Below, piece after piece: positions 49,095 to 58,794 of a stretch of DNA of 59,488 nt. Each line of letters opens with the position of its first letter. The first letter of the stretch is position 1. Source of the DNA: Phycisphaerales bacterium (lineage in GTDB: Bacteria > Planctomycetota > Phycisphaerae > Phycisphaerales > SM1A02); assembly GCA_022616475.1 (NCBI GenBank), contig JAKEEP010000162.1, forward strand, positions 1 through 59,488, read 5' to 3'. Under the pieces are notes generated by a model. It searched no databases. It was given only the letters and a program-made list of their open reading frames with translations, and was not told where the DNA came from. Position numbers and translations under genes: made by a program.

Positions 49095-50026
49095 TCTCTC
49101 AGCTCTCTTCCGGTCAAGTGAATAAACACGGCTTGCAGGCTTGGGGCTTCGATTTTGAGGTCGTTGACGCGGGCGCCGGCGGCCCGGACGCGATCAAGCA
49201 TGGCAGGCAAATCGGAGGCGACGTCGATGACCTCGCCGGACGCGGTGGTGGGGCCAACCATGGTCAGTCCGTTGTGCAATTGGCCCGACAGCGGGCGATC
49301 GAGCGTGAGCGTGATTCGCCGCTGCCTGCCGATGGTTTGCGCAATCAACTCGGCGAGACTGCCGTCAGCAATCGTCTTGCCATGATCAATGATGGTGATC
49401 CGGTCACACACCTGCTGGGCCTCATCGAGTTGGTGCGTGGTGAGCAAGAGCGAAGCACCGGCATCGCGCAGCTGGCCCAGCATTTCCCAGATGCGCTGGC
49501 GGCTTTGGGGATCGACGCCGACCGTCGGCTCATCGAGCAGCACGACTTGGGGCCGATGAAGCACGCCGCAGGCGATGTTGAGCCGGCGCTTCATGCCCCC
49601 GGAAAACGTCTTGGTGAGCGTGTCGGCGCGATCGGCCAGGCCGGTCCAATCAAGAGCCCAGGCGATTCGCTGCTCGAGCAGCGGTCCGGAGACGTCGTGA
49701 AGCTCGCCGAAGGCGCGCAGATTCTCACGAGCCGTCAACAGCGGGTACAGCCCGATGTCCTGCGGAACCACTCCCAGCTGCTTTCGGGCATCATTCGTGA
49801 TCGGATCAATCGAATGCCCGTTGAGCGGTTGACCCAGCAACGTGATTGAGCCGGCATCGAGTTTCACCCGCCCGGTTACCGCCCGGATGAGCGTGGTCTT
49901 GCCGGCGCCATTGGGACCCAGCAGAGCCAGCCACTCACCCTTGTTGAGGGTCATGGAGGCGCCATCGAGGGCCTTGGTCTGGCTGAAAGACTTGCGAGCG
50001 TCCGCAACGCTCAGAACGGTCGACAT
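49091..50026 (-). CDS. ABC transporter ATP-binding protein (exporter)
   Basis: The 311-residue ATPase has Walker A '[16 protein letters not shown]', Q-loop '[19 protein letters not shown]', signature '[20 protein letters not shown]' and Walker B '[15 protein letters not shown]', with an extra C-terminal segment as in NatA/DrrA-type exporters. It is coupled by a 4-bp overlap to the permease gene. Cytoplasmic side of the exporter. Confidence 0.93.
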   Translation of the reverse strand: MSTVLSVADARKSFSQTKALDGASMTLNKGEWLALLGPNGAGKTTLIRAVTGRVKLDAGSITLLGQPLNGHSIDPITNDARKQLGVVPQDIGLYPLLTARENLRAFGELHDVSGPLLEQRIAWALDWTGLADRADTLTKTFSGGMKRRLNIACGVLHRPQVVLLDEPTVGVDPQSRQRIWEMLGQLRDAGASLLLTTHQLDEAQQVCDRITIIDHGKTIADGSLAELIAQTIGRQRRITLTLDRPLSGQLHNGLTMVGPTTASGEVIDVASDLPAMLDRVRAAGARVNDLKIEAPSLQAVFIHLTGRELRE

Positions 50027-50208
50027 CCCGCCATTGTACGGGATTCAGCAAGCTGTCTTGCCGCAAGGGCGGCGTCACGGGGAGCCCCGGGGTGCCGGGT
50101 CAACCGAAGGCAGACCGTGCGGTTTGCATGTGGACTCGGGCACCGGTCTGAGCCGGCGCCCCCGGAATCCGACCAGTACACCCCCAACCGGGGCATCAAA
50201 TCGCAGTT

Positions 50209-50739
50209 TCACAACTGCAGCTTGTAGTCGGGATCGAGCTGTTCGATCAGCCGCTCGATGTAGCGCCAGGCGTTGAGCTGGAGGCGGATTTCGCGAAGCG
50301 ATTGGGAGTCGGGCGGGCCGCCCGCGAATAGCTGAGCGACCAGCGATTTGTAGTGCCCGCGCTGCTGGTGGGCCCATTTCTCGAAGTGCTCGCGCTGTGA
50401 AGGGTCGTTGGACGCCGGCGCCTCTTCGATAGCCTGGCGCACTTCCATGATTTCCACGAGGAAGCCCTCGGGCAGAGACTTGTCCTGTTCCTTGACTGGT
50501 CCGCCGAGCTGTCTGAGCAGCGCGTTGGCGCGCTGCTCGTCGTCGGCCAGCACAGCCTTGGCGCGATTGAGTCTTGCCGCGTCTTGAGCAGCCTGGGCTT
50601 GGCGGATCGGATCGGGAAAGCGGTCCGGGTGAAGAGCGGCAGCGCGTTTGAGATACGCCACCTGCAACTGATCGGATGAAATCTCGAATCGATGCGGCAG
50701 CCCCAGGAGGGCGAAGGGATCATCGACACTATCGGACAT
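50209..50739 (-). CDS. hscB: J-domain co-chaperone HscB-like
   Basis: The 176-residue protein starts at the ATG at 50739: 'MSDSVDDPFALLGLPHRFEI', a J-domain with HPD ('AAALHPDRFPDPIRQAQ') and a C-terminal three-helix HscB domain ('PEGFLVEIMEVRQAIEEA'). It hands IscU-type scaffolds to an HSP70 in Fe-S cluster assembly. No other isc genes are in the window. A longer reading to 50766 is possible but less likely. Confidence 0.85.
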   Translation of the reverse strand: MSDSVDDPFALLGLPHRFEISSDQLQVAYLKRAAALHPDRFPDPIRQAQAAQDAARLNRAKAVLADDEQRANALLRQLGGPVKEQDKSLPEGFLVEIMEVRQAIEEAPASNDPSQREHFEKWAHQQRGHYKSLVAQLFAGGPPDSQSLREIRLQLNAWRYIERLIEQLDPDYKLQL

Positions 50740-50793
50740 GGACGGATTGTATGAACAGGCGGACAAACCTTCGGTGGGCGATTGCCGATAGGG

Positions 50794-50822
50794 TTGGACA
50801 AGCCCGGATTATGATCTATAAT
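50794..50822 (+). promoter_or_regulatory. Sigma70-type promoter of the cold-shock gene
   Basis: TTGGAC (50794-50799) and TATAAT (50817-50822) are separated by 17 bp, close to the ideal. It would give a 5' leader of about 90 nt ahead of the csp start at 50921, as is usual for cold-shock genes. Confidence 0.8.
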
Positions 50823-50920
50823 TCAGGTGCAAGTCAGGGTATGCACGTCACATCTCTGCTCGGTTAGGCTGTGATCGGCCCAATCGGTTGTTTGACGGAT
50901 CGGTAAGGAAAGGGCCAATC

Positions 50921-51124
50921 ATGGCTAGCGGAACAGTTGCGAAGTTTTTTGATGAAAAGGGCTACGGCTTTATCACCCCCGATGGCGGCGGCAAGGACAT
51001 TTTCGTCCACCACACCGACATCAAGATGGACGGGTTCAAGAGCCTCAAGCCCGGTCAGCGCGTGACCTACGATGTGGCGCAAGAGGCCAAGGGGCCCAAG
51101 GCGTCCAACGTGCATCCGGCGTAA
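50921..51124 (+). CDS. Cold-shock protein (CspA family)
   Basis: The 67-residue OB-fold protein begins 'MASGTVAKFFDEKGYGFITP' with RNP1 'KGYGFI' and RNP2-like 'DIFVHHTDI', and ends 'AKGPKASNVHPA'. It binds single-stranded nucleic acid and melts RNA structure. AAGGAAAGG precedes the ATG at 50921. A sigma70-type promoter at 50794 and a terminator at 51162 make it a monocistronic unit with a leader of about 90 nt. Confidence 0.95.
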   Translation: MASGTVAKFFDEKGYGFITPDGGGKDIFVHHTDIKMDGFKSLKPGQRVTYDVAQEAKGPKASNVHPA

Positions 51125-51161
51125 AGCCAGATCAGATCAAATCAATTCAGGCAACAAACGA

Positions 51162-51197
51162 CCGCCGCGGAACAAGTTTCCGCGGCGGTTTTGTTTG
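51162..51197 (+). terminator. Rho-independent terminator of the cold-shock gene
   Basis: A perfect 11-bp stem CCGCCGCGGAA/TTCCGCGGCGG with a 5-nt loop is followed by TTTTGTTT, 38 bp after the stop codon. Confidence 0.9.
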
Positions 51198-51236
51198 GCA
51201 AAGGCCGCGACTGCATGAGGTGAGGGTCGTCGTCGA

Positions 51237-52061
51237 TCAATACGGCTGATTCGCCGCCGCCGTTTGCGGCTGCCTGCGGCGAGCCGAAGGCGACGCGTGG
51301 ACGCGGTTGTTGAGGTACATCAGACGCGCCGCGGCGCGAGCCTGGCGGACCGCGAGCTGGCGCACTTGGTCTTCCACCTTGGCTGTGAACGAAATTGGCG
51401 TGTCGTCGGGCGCGTACGAAAGCGGCGTGCCGTATCGAACCATGGCCAGAGCGGATCGCGGAACGAACGCTCCGTGTGGAAGCAAGTCGTAGCCGCCCGA
51501 GACATGAACGGGAATCACCGGTCGCTGTGTGAATCTTGCCAGCAGGGCGACCCCCGGCTTGAATGAAGCCATCTCGCCGTCGCGGCTGCGCGTGCCTTCG
51601 GGATACAGCAGAAGATTCCACCCATTGCGAATCAGCTGAACGCTGGTGCGCACCGAGCGCAGCGGCGGACCAAAGCGATCGAACGCAAAAGCATGAAAGC
51701 CTGCGGCAACCAGCAATTGAAGAATATCCTTGGAGATTCGACGGCGTGTTCCGCCCGATGAATCGGCCCCAAACACATCGAGCGCCGCCGCCACCGCCGT
51801 GCGGTGTCGAATCGAGCCCGGCAACGTGCCCAAGATCGCCGCGGTGTCGGCATGGCTGCAATGGTTGGCCGCGAGAATCAGCGGCCCGTCCAGTTCCTGA
51901 AGGTCTTCATCGAAACGCCCTTCCCACCCGAAGCGAAGAACCAGCTTCACCGCGCCAAGAGTTCCAAGCACCAGGGGGCGAACCGCGCGCACCGCCGGCG
52001 AGCGGAAACGGCTTTCGATTTCTTCGGCCGTGGGCGCTCTGTCCCGCTCATGTGCGATCAT
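51237..52061 (-). CDS. Lysophospholipid acyltransferase (PlsC family)
   Basis: About 274 residues from the ATG at 52061, which overlaps the upstream aminotransferase stop (ATGA). The plsC motifs are 'NHCSHADTAAIL' (NHxxxxD) and 'LLLYPEGTRSRDGEM' (EGTR). It acylates lysophosphatidic acid in membrane lipid synthesis. A long Arg-rich C-terminal tail follows. Coupled to the DegT gene. Confidence 0.88.
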   Translation of the reverse strand: MIAHERDRAPTAEEIESRFRSPAVRAVRPLVLGTLGAVKLVLRFGWEGRFDEDLQELDGPLILAANHCSHADTAAILGTLPGSIRHRTAVAAALDVFGADSSGGTRRRISKDILQLLVAAGFHAFAFDRFGPPLRSVRTSVQLIRNGWNLLLYPEGTRSRDGEMASFKPGVALLARFTQRPVIPVHVSGGYDLLPHGAFVPRSALAMVRYGTPLSYAPDDTPISFTAKVEDQVRQLAVRQARAAARLMYLNNRVHASPSARRRQPQTAAANQPY

Positions 52062-53386
52062 GTTCCGGACGTTCCTCGAGAGGGGGTAGGGTTGCTGGCG
52101 GTTTCTTTGGGCAGGTCTGCGGCGTGGGAGAGGACTTTCTCGAACGCCAGGGCGTACTGATCCAAGAGAGCACGGTCGGCCTGCGGGAAGCTCGGAAGCT
52201 TCAGCAGGCTGGCATTCCCGGCCGCGGTTCGCGGCAGGGCATTGGCGGAATATATCGGCTCGGAACCGGGGGCTGGTTGAATTCGCGCAAGTTTTGCCCA
52301 AGCGGCCCCCGGCAGCGGTTCCGTGAACATCGGCTGCTGGTGCAGCAGCGGATAGCGCGGCGCGCCGACCTGCGCTCCTTCGGCCTGCAGCGCCTTGGCC
52401 AGATCGCGCACTGGCAATCCGATGCGGCGCTCATCGACCCTGACCAAGTACTCGAAATACACGCGCTGCACATTGGGCGGCGAAAGGAAGGTCTGAATCG
52501 CACCGCCGGAGATCGTCTCCAGCTCTTGCGAGAGATAGATGCAATTCTCGTTTCGCTTCTGGTTGCGCTTGTCCAGGTGGCGAAGCTGCACCCGCGCCAC
52601 CGCTGCACTCAGCGGCGACATGCGGAATTTATAGCCGAAGCCCGTCGCCGCGAAACGCTTGTTCGGCGACTGAAGCGCCAATAGCCGCTCGTAGTGGCCG
52701 AAGCGAATCACTTTCTCCCACAGATCGGCGTCGTTGGTGAGGAACATGCCGCCTTCAGCCGAGGGAACCAGCTTATTGGCCTGCATGCTGAACACCGCCG
52801 CTTCGGTGAGCGTGCCGATTGGCTTGCCGTAATAGCTGGCGCCGTGCGCGTGCGATGCGTCTTCAAGAACCTTCAGCTTGTGCCTCTTGGCGACGGCAAT
52901 CAACTCGTTCATCTTCGACGGCATGCCGAACAAGTGAACAACCACGATCGCCTTGGTGCGCGGCGTGATTTTCTTCTCGACGTCAGCCGGATCCAGTCCG
53001 ATGCACTGCTCTTCGGTCTCGGCGAACACCGGCACGCCACCGCAATGCAGCACCGGCATGACGCTCGCCCACCAGGTTGCCGACGGCACGATGACCTCAT
53101 CGCCGGGCCCGATGTCGAAAGCGTGCAGCGCCGCGTGAATGGCGCTCGTGCCGTTGCAATGGGCGACAGCATGCTTCACACTGAGCCACTTCTTGTAGTC
53201 TTCCTCGAGAGCCGATGTCTCATCGCTGATTGAGATCTGGCCGGTGCGCATGACGCGCAACACGGCTTGCTCGTCTTCGGAGGTGAGAATCGGCCAGCGG
53301 TTGGCCTCGGTTTGATCGAGGGTGACGGCGCGCGGGCCGCCGAGGATCGCAGGGCAGGCTGTCGGTGGTGCGATGGCGGTTGGCAT
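52058..53386 (-). CDS. DegT/DnrJ/EryC1/StrS aminotransferase
   Basis: The 442-residue PLP enzyme (ATG at 53386, GGAGA upstream) has 'CNGTSAIHAALHAFDIGPGDEVIVPSATW' (shown as CNGTSAIHAALHAFD and GDEVIVPSATW), 'LEDASHAHGASYYGKPIG' and the PLP-lysine region 'VFSMQANKLVPSAEGGMFLT' (K in MQANK). It aminates sugar-nucleotide ketones or similar for polysaccharide or secondary metabolites. Followed and overlapped by the PlsC gene. Confidence 0.92.
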   Translation of the reverse strand: MPTAIAPPTACPAILGGPRAVTLDQTEANRWPILTSEDEQAVLRVMRTGQISISDETSALEEDYKKWLSVKHAVAHCNGTSAIHAALHAFDIGPGDEVIVPSATWWASVMPVLHCGGVPVFAETEEQCIGLDPADVEKKITPRTKAIVVVHLFGMPSKMNELIAVAKRHKLKVLEDASHAHGASYYGKPIGTLTEAAVFSMQANKLVPSAEGGMFLTNDADLWEKVIRFGHYERLLALQSPNKRFAATGFGYKFRMSPLSAAVARVQLRHLDKRNQKRNENCIYLSQELETISGGAIQTFLSPPNVQRVYFEYLVRVDERRIGLPVRDLAKALQAEGAQVGAPRYPLLHQQPMFTEPLPGAAWAKLARIQPAPGSEPIYSANALPRTAAGNASLLKLPSFPQADRALLDQYALAFEKVLSHAADLPKETASNPTPSRGTSGT

Positions 53387-53595
53387 CTCTTGTCTCCGAT
53401 GCAGTGTCGGTTTGCGGGTTTCCGGAACGCCAGATGATAAACGAATCCGAACAATCAAGTTTTTTGGGATTTTGCGCTGTTGCCGTGGCACGTGCGTGAC
53501 GGCCTGTTCAGCGAACGAGATTGCCGAAAATTCACGCAAAATCGGCCATGTTATCGATTGATTGGCATCCGCTAACTCCGTTTTGAGGGACCTCC

Positions 53596-53961
53596 ATGAC
53601 CCAAGCGCCGCCACCCGGATACAACATGCAAGGTTCGGTCAGACCGCATCGCGGAGCGATGATTCTGACGTTTGGCATCATCGGAGTCGTCCTGAACCTG
53701 AGCGGGTGCGGGTGCGGACTTCTTGCCATACCGGGATTGATTTTGAGCATTCTCGCGTGGGTATTTAGCAACGGCGATCTGCGAGCGATGGCGGCCGGCG
53801 AGATGGATCGGGCTGGAGAGGGCCTCACAAAGGCCGGCCGTGTCCTGGGCATGATCGGAGTCGGGATTGCGATTCTGGTTGCCTTGCTAGTCATTGCGGC
53901 GATAGTTTTCAGCGTTAGTATGCCCGGCGGATGGCAACCGGTTCCGGGGAATTCGCCGTGA
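53596..53961 (+). CDS. Small DUF4190-like membrane protein
   Basis: The 121-residue protein has a Pro-rich N-terminus, then 'GAMILTFGIIGVVLNLSGCG' and 'GLLAIPGLILSILAWVFSNG' (DUF4190-type helices) and a third helix 'VLGMIGVGIAILVALLVIAA'. The start ATG at 53596 has GAGGGACCTCC upstream. It resembles the N-terminal part of the 7367-8080 protein. Function unknown. Confidence 0.7.
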   Translation: MTQAPPPGYNMQGSVRPHRGAMILTFGIIGVVLNLSGCGCGLLAIPGLILSILAWVFSNGDLRAMAAGEMDRAGEGLTKAGRVLGMIGVGIAILVALLVIAAIVFSVSMPGGWQPVPGNSP

Positions 53962-54027
53962 ACTCATGATCGCAACGGTATGCGATCGCACCAGATGTCA
54001 TGATTCAGCGACGGATTGGTGCGGCAG

Positions 54028-55767
54028 TCAGGCCGGCACGGGGATCTCGTTAGGCTGTTGCGGCGATCGCGGCTTGATAAAGACCAGAACAGCCTCCACC
54101 AACAGCATCAAGGCCAACGCCACCAACACAAGTGCGACCCACGGCACTGGATTGGAGGTCAGGCTGACCGCTCGGGTTGTCTCGTCGACAAATCCATCGC
54201 GAATGAACCGCAACAGCGCCCACGCGCTCATGATGTACATGAACGCCGTGCCCGGCAGCATGACCATCCACACCCACGCCGCTCGGTAGGTTCGCCACAA
54301 CCAGACAGTGATGCCGATCAGGGCCAATGCCGCCAGCAGTTGATTGCTCGCGCCGAACAGCGGCCAGAACACCTTCCACGCCGGCTGCGCCTTGCCCATC
54401 GCATCGACGGGCGTGTTGATCAGGAAGTATGCGGGCACGGTTGCCGTGATCGCCGTGCCGAACCATCGCCCGGCTGCACCAGAAAGTCCTGTCAACTCCT
54501 GCACGATGAACCGTCCCAAGCGCGTGCACACATCAAGCGTGTCGTACACAAAAGTCGTGAACGCCAGCAGACCGAAGCAGATTCCGGCCGCAACCGGCAC
54601 TCCAAGCACCTCCAGAAACTTCCCAAGCCCGGCGGCGTAGATGTAGTTGGGCTGCTGGCCCTTGGCCGCCTCCTTGGTGATGATCATCACGCAGCAGAGC
54701 GAAATCACCGCAACCATGCCTTCCAACAGCATCGCGCCGTAGCCGATCGCCTTGGCATCCGACTCACGAGCAAGCTGCTTTGACGTCGTGCCGGAAGCGA
54801 TCAAGCAGTGGAAGCCCGAACACGCGCCGCATGCGATGGTGATGAACAGAATCGGCACAAGTGGTTCCCCATTTTCGGCTCGCCAGCCAATGAACGAGTC
54901 GTATTGAATCGGATAGCCGCCCAGAAGGATGCCAATCATTCCCGCAGCCAAGGCCGCATAGAGGAAGTAGCCGCCAAGGTGCCCGCGCGGCTGGAGCAAG
55001 AGCCACAGCGGCACGAGCGATGCGACAAAGCAGTAGGCAAGCAACAGCACCGACCAAAGCTTGACGGCCTGCACTTCGCTCAAACCGAACATCGACTGCA
55101 GGTCCAGCGGAAATTCCTGGCCGATCCAAATTGACACGCCCACCAGCGGCAGAAAGATCAGCGTCGCCCAGCCGACCGTGAGCCGGGTGTATCGCAGCAG
55201 CAATCCCATAACGACCGGCAGCGCCAGGTACAGCATTGAGCTGGTGGCAATGCCGGCCCCGGTCACTTCCGTCTGTCCGTCCTCCAGCTTCCGGACGCCG
55301 ACGAATGACCCGGCGACCAGGTCGGTGAACGCGACGATGATGTAGACCAGCGCGATCCATACAAAGAGCAGGAACAGCACGTACGAGCGCCGGCTCATGT
55401 GCTCGCGAACCACTTCGGCGATCGATCGCGCCCCGTGGCGAATCGAGGCGACCAGGGCTGTAAAGTCATGCACACCGCCGATGACGATGCTTCCGACAAT
55501 GATCCAGATCAAGGCCGGCAGCCAACCGAACCACAGGCCGGCGATGATCGGCCCGGCGATCGGTCCGGCGGCGGCGATCGCCGAAAAATGCTGGCTCATC
55601 AGAAATTTCGGCTCGATCGGCTGGTAGTCCAAGTCATCGCGCATCTCGACGGCGGGAGTGACCTGGCTGTCATCCAACTTCAGCAGCCGAGCCAGGATCG
55701 AGCCATACACTCGATACGCGATGACCAAGCACACGGCTGAAATCAGCACGATCGCCAACAAACTCAT
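54028..55767 (-). CDS. cstA: Carbon starvation protein CstA-family peptide/pyruvate transporter
   Basis: The 579-residue multi-helix protein carries the family landmarks 'PIEPKFLMSQHFSAIAAAGP', 'GSIVIGGVHDFTALVASIRH', 'CGACSGFHCLIASGTTSKQL' and 'LAFTTFVYDTLDVCTRLGRF'. CstA/BtsT proteins import peptides or pyruvate. It is somewhat shorter than the ~700-residue E. coli protein at the C-terminus. A hairpin (55784-55801) lies just upstream of its start. Confidence 0.93.
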   Translation of the reverse strand: MSLLAIVLISAVCLVIAYRVYGSILARLLKLDDSQVTPAVEMRDDLDYQPIEPKFLMSQHFSAIAAAGPIAGPIIAGLWFGWLPALIWIIVGSIVIGGVHDFTALVASIRHGARSIAEVVREHMSRRSYVLFLLFVWIALVYIIVAFTDLVAGSFVGVRKLEDGQTEVTGAGIATSSMLYLALPVVMGLLLRYTRLTVGWATLIFLPLVGVSIWIGQEFPLDLQSMFGLSEVQAVKLWSVLLLAYCFVASLVPLWLLLQPRGHLGGYFLYAALAAGMIGILLGGYPIQYDSFIGWRAENGEPLVPILFITIACGACSGFHCLIASGTTSKQLARESDAKAIGYGAMLLEGMVAVISLCCVMIITKEAAKGQQPNYIYAAGLGKFLEVLGVPVAAGICFGLLAFTTFVYDTLDVCTRLGRFIVQELTGLSGAAGRWFGTAITATVPAYFLINTPVDAMGKAQPAWKVFWPLFGASNQLLAALALIGITVWLWRTYRAAWVWMVMLPGTAFMYIMSAWALLRFIRDGFVDETTRAVSLTSNPVPWVALVLVALALMLLVEAVLVFIKPRSPQQPNEIPVPA

Positions 55768-55783
55768 GACAAAAAGTATATAG

Positions 55784-55801
55784 CCCGGCGTTTACGCCGG
55801 G
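55784..55801 (-). other. Stem-loop upstream of cstA
   Basis: CCCGGCG-loop-CGCCGGG is a 7-bp perfect stem 17 nt upstream of the cstA ATG. On the minus strand it is followed by CTATATACTTTTTG. It may terminate the asparaginase-family gene or form a cstA leader structure; I cannot tell which. Confidence 0.4.
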
Positions 55802-55845
55802 TGACTCCTCCAACACGGGACGATCCCAACTGGAAACGCCCAACT

Positions 55846-56946
55846 CTAGGTGCTGAACAGCGCCGTGCAGTTTTCCAACCGCGCTTGCATGCCATCGTGC
55901 ACCGCAAACCGCTCCGAGTTGGGCCGATCCTTCTGCACGCGCATCGTCGCGCTCCCGTACGCGCCGTCCTTCCGTAGGGCATAGAACGTGACGCCGAAGT
56001 TGGGACGGCCCTCTTCATCCAGCAGAAAACTCTGTTTGGTGTGGTCCGCGATCCATTGAAGCACGCGCAGGCAGGCCTCGGTCGGCTCGACCCCATTGCC
56101 CATGTGTTGTACGACCTGAAATGCACCGCACGATTGGATAACGGCTTCGCCGCGCCCAGTCGCGCCCGCCGAGCCAACCTCATTGTCGCAAAACATGCCC
56201 GCGCCGATGATTGGCGAATCCCCAACGCGACCCGCAAGTTTCCAGCTCAGACCGGAGGTTGAGGTGCAGGCGGACATGTTGCCCAACGTATCCACCGCCG
56301 AGCAATGGATCGTGCCAGTCGTATATGGAATGCCCAATTGTTTGGCTCGCGATTGCTTGCGGTTGAAATCGCCGGGTTTGATTTGCTGGTCGGCATTCAA
56401 CCAATCATCACCCGGATTGAGATTCGCCTTCCACCTCAGCCAGGCTTCTCGCGATTTCTCGGTCAGCAGGTTCTCTTCCTTGAAGCCCAGCGCCTTGGCG
56501 AATTTCAGCGCGCCCTCGCCAACCAGCATGACGTGATCGGTTCGCCGAAGCACCTGCAGCGCCACCGATGAGGGGTTCTTGATGTTCTGAAGCGCGGCGA
56601 CCGAGCCTGCTTTGTGCGATGGACCGTGCAGCACCGAAGCATCCAGCTCAACCACGCCGTCTTCGTTGGGCAAGCCGCCATAGCCGACTGATTGATCATT
56701 GGGATCGTCTTCAACAATGTTGATGCCCGCGACGATCGAGTCGAGCGGGTCGCTTCCGCTGCGCATCAACTCCATAGCCTTGGTCACCGCGGGAATACTG
56801 TTGCCCGAACCGATCAACATCGGCCGGAACGATTGTGCCGCTTGCGGCTTCGCGCGCCCTTGATCCTGCGCCGAGGCGATGCTCGACAGCAGCGGCACCG
56901 AAGCCGCCGAGGCCGCAAGAAACGACCGCCGATCCAGGGGCGTCAT
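55846..56946 (-). CDS. Tat-exported N4-glycosylasparaginase family protein
   Basis: About 366 residues from the ATG at 56946. A twin-arginine signal 'MTPLDRRSFLAASAASVPLL' directs folded export. The Ntn-hydrolase aspartylglucosaminidase pattern is present: 'SVGYGGLPNEDGVVELDASV' and, around the autocatalytic threonine, 'TTGTIHCSAVDTLGNMSACT'. Its enzyme removes N-glycan-linked or isoaspartyl residues outside the cytoplasm. A longer start at 57027 is possible but lacks the Tat signal at the N-terminus. Confidence 0.88.
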   Translation of the reverse strand: MTPLDRRSFLAASAASVPLLSSIASAQDQGRAKPQAAQSFRPMLIGSGNSIPAVTKAMELMRSGSDPLDSIVAGINIVEDDPNDQSVGYGGLPNEDGVVELDASVLHGPSHKAGSVAALQNIKNPSSVALQVLRRTDHVMLVGEGALKFAKALGFKEENLLTEKSREAWLRWKANLNPGDDWLNADQQIKPGDFNRKQSRAKQLGIPYTTGTIHCSAVDTLGNMSACTSTSGLSWKLAGRVGDSPIIGAGMFCDNEVGSAGATGRGEAVIQSCGAFQVVQHMGNGVEPTEACLRVLQWIADHTKQSFLLDEEGRPNFGVTFYALRKDGAYGSATMRVQKDRPNSERFAVHDGMQARLENCTALFST

Positions 56947-56969
56947 GCCGCATAGCTTACGCGAGAAAT

Positions 56970-57932
56970 CTACGATTGCGGTGACGAATCGGCGCGCGGC
57001 GATTGCAAAAGCCTTCGCCGCAGCCACACGAGCAGCACCGCGCCCGCCGGAATGAACACCAGCGCCTCACCAGCCGATTCAATAAGCGCCAATTGGTCCC
57101 ACGTTCCCTGGTTCGCCGCATCCACATTCAGCCTCGCCCCCAGCGCGGCCACGCAATACTCGCGAAATCCCACCTTGCCGATCGGCATCAAGCTCGCTGC
57201 CAGGGCAACCAGCGCGAGCAAAACAGCCTGCGACAGTGGAAGACTGATCTCCAAAATCGCCAGCGCCGCCGCCATCCGGCCCGCGTACGCCGCCAGATCG
57301 AGCAATCGAAAAGTGACGGCTCCCCACAACCCGGGCGGATTGAGCAGCAGCTTGTCGACGCCTTGCGCGTGGCGTGAAATCAGCGAAATGCCCACCAACG
57401 AGCGTGCCACCACCGCCCCAACGATCATTTGCGCAAGCACGATCGCCAGCCAGAGCCAATCGAGCTGGTTGTGCACCAGGGTGGCCAGCAGACAGGCGCC
57501 CATCCCCAGCCCCAGGATCAAACCGATCATGCCAAACCACCCGCCGATCTGAACGAGCGTCAGCCGGTCCACTCGCATGTGATAGATCACGCGCGCGATC
57601 GCGCCCAGTCTGACCGGCGCGTAGTTCAGCATGTTGGCGACAACGTTGAGACATTGCATGTCGCGCCAACGAACGCGACGCAGCGGCTGAATCGTAATCC
57701 AAAACGTCGAGCCGTTCAGAAGGGTGCTGACAATCGTGCATCCGAGCAGCGCGGCAATCAGCCGCGGATCGGCATCGCGGAGTTTCTGCCAATCGCCTTG
57801 CTTGATCGCCCCCTTGATGATGAGCACAAGCAACGACACGCCGATCAGCCATCCCAGCACCTGCACCACGATCTGGCGCGGCGTGAGCAGGGGCCTGGCG
57901 CGGCGATCCGGTTCGACTTCATCATCGGTCAT
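56970..57932 (-). CDS. Lysylphosphatidylglycerol synthase-like (UPF0104) membrane protein
   Basis: The 320-residue protein has about eight helices ('QVLGWLIGVSLLVLIIKGAI', 'LIAALLGCTIVSTLLNGSTF', 'LALVALAASLMPIGKVGFRE'). The layout is that of the UPF0104/AglD flippase-like family, often beside GT2 genes. It overlaps the GT2 gene by 11 bp, so the pair probably makes or moves a lipid-linked sugar. Confidence 0.75.
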   Translation of the reverse strand: MTDDEVEPDRRARPLLTPRQIVVQVLGWLIGVSLLVLIIKGAIKQGDWQKLRDADPRLIAALLGCTIVSTLLNGSTFWITIQPLRRVRWRDMQCLNVVANMLNYAPVRLGAIARVIYHMRVDRLTLVQIGGWFGMIGLILGLGMGACLLATLVHNQLDWLWLAIVLAQMIVGAVVARSLVGISLISRHAQGVDKLLLNPPGLWGAVTFRLLDLAAYAGRMAAALAILEISLPLSQAVLLALVALAASLMPIGKVGFREYCVAALGARLNVDAANQGTWDQLALIESAGEALVFIPAGAVLLVWLRRRLLQSPRADSSPQS

Positions 57933-58794
57933 GGCGCACGTTCCGTGGCCGGAGTTTTTCCCGCGAGATCACAATCAGCGCCCGAAAGCCGTCTTTCACC
58001 CCGATTTTCTTGCCCGCGCTCATGCTGCGGGGATCGTACGAAACGGGAACCTCCGCAACCCTCGCTCCAATCCGCGAAAGCGCAGCAACCATCTGCGGCT
58101 CGATCCCGAATCGCTGCTCGGTCAGCATCGGCCGCAGCCTCCTCAGCAGCCCGACGCTGACCAGCTTGTAGCAGCATTCCATGTCGTGCACCGCGTAGCC
58201 GGTCATCAGGTTGCTCAAGCCGGTCAACGCGCGGTTTCCCAAGGCGTGAAGCCGATGCTTCAGACTCTTGTAGTGGTAGTGATCGCCCCAGCGCGTACCC
58301 ACCACCGCCTGAGCCTCTCCCGCGATCAGCGGCTGCATGAGCATCGCGTAATCGTTTGGATCGTACTCCAGATCGGCATCCTGAATGATCACCAGATCGC
58401 CATCCGCAGCAGGCGGATTGGCGCTCAAGACCAAGTCAAATCCGGTTTGCAGCGCGGCTCCTTTGCCACGGTTCACGGGGTGACGATGAAACACCAGCCC
58501 AAAGCCCTCTGCCTTGACGCGGTCCACCAACGCGGCGACCGCCGGAAAGTGCTCGTCGTCGGAATGATCGTCGATCAAGGTCACATCGAGCCGCCAGCCA
58601 GCCGGCAGCGCCGCAGCCATGACCCGGCGCAGGCACGGCTCCAGCGTGCCGCGTTCGTTGTAAACCGGAATGATCACGTGCAACGTTGGCAAGAGAGAAC
58701 CGGGAGTTCTGGGATTCGGGCCGAGCTCAGCCCTTGGAGTCGGTTCCGCCGGTGCCGGCGATCGAATCTCGCATGTGCGTATCGGCGACGACAT
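57922..58794 (-). CDS. Glycosyltransferase family 2 (DPM1-like)
   Basis: About 290 residues if started at the ATG at 58794; the first 33 residues overlap the floA stop region and the real start may be internal. GT-A fold motifs are '[20 protein letters not shown]', '[17 protein letters not shown]' and '[20 protein letters not shown]' (D-x-D), with '[16 protein letters not shown]'. It lacks the C-terminal membrane domain of some family members. It transfers sugar to a polyprenol lipid or envelope polymer; paired with the UPF0104 gene. Confidence 0.87.
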   Translation of the reverse strand: MSSPIRTCEIRSPAPAEPTPRAELGPNPRTPGSLLPTLHVIIPVYNERGTLEPCLRRVMAAALPAGWRLDVTLIDDHSDDEHFPAVAALVDRVKAEGFGLVFHRHPVNRGKGAALQTGFDLVLSANPPAADGDLVIIQDADLEYDPNDYAMLMQPLIAGEAQAVVGTRWGDHYHYKSLKHRLHALGNRALTGLSNLMTGYAVHDMECCYKLVSVGLLRRLRPMLTEQRFGIEPQMVAALSRIGARVAEVPVSYDPRSMSAGKKIGVKDGFRALIVISREKLRPRNVRHDR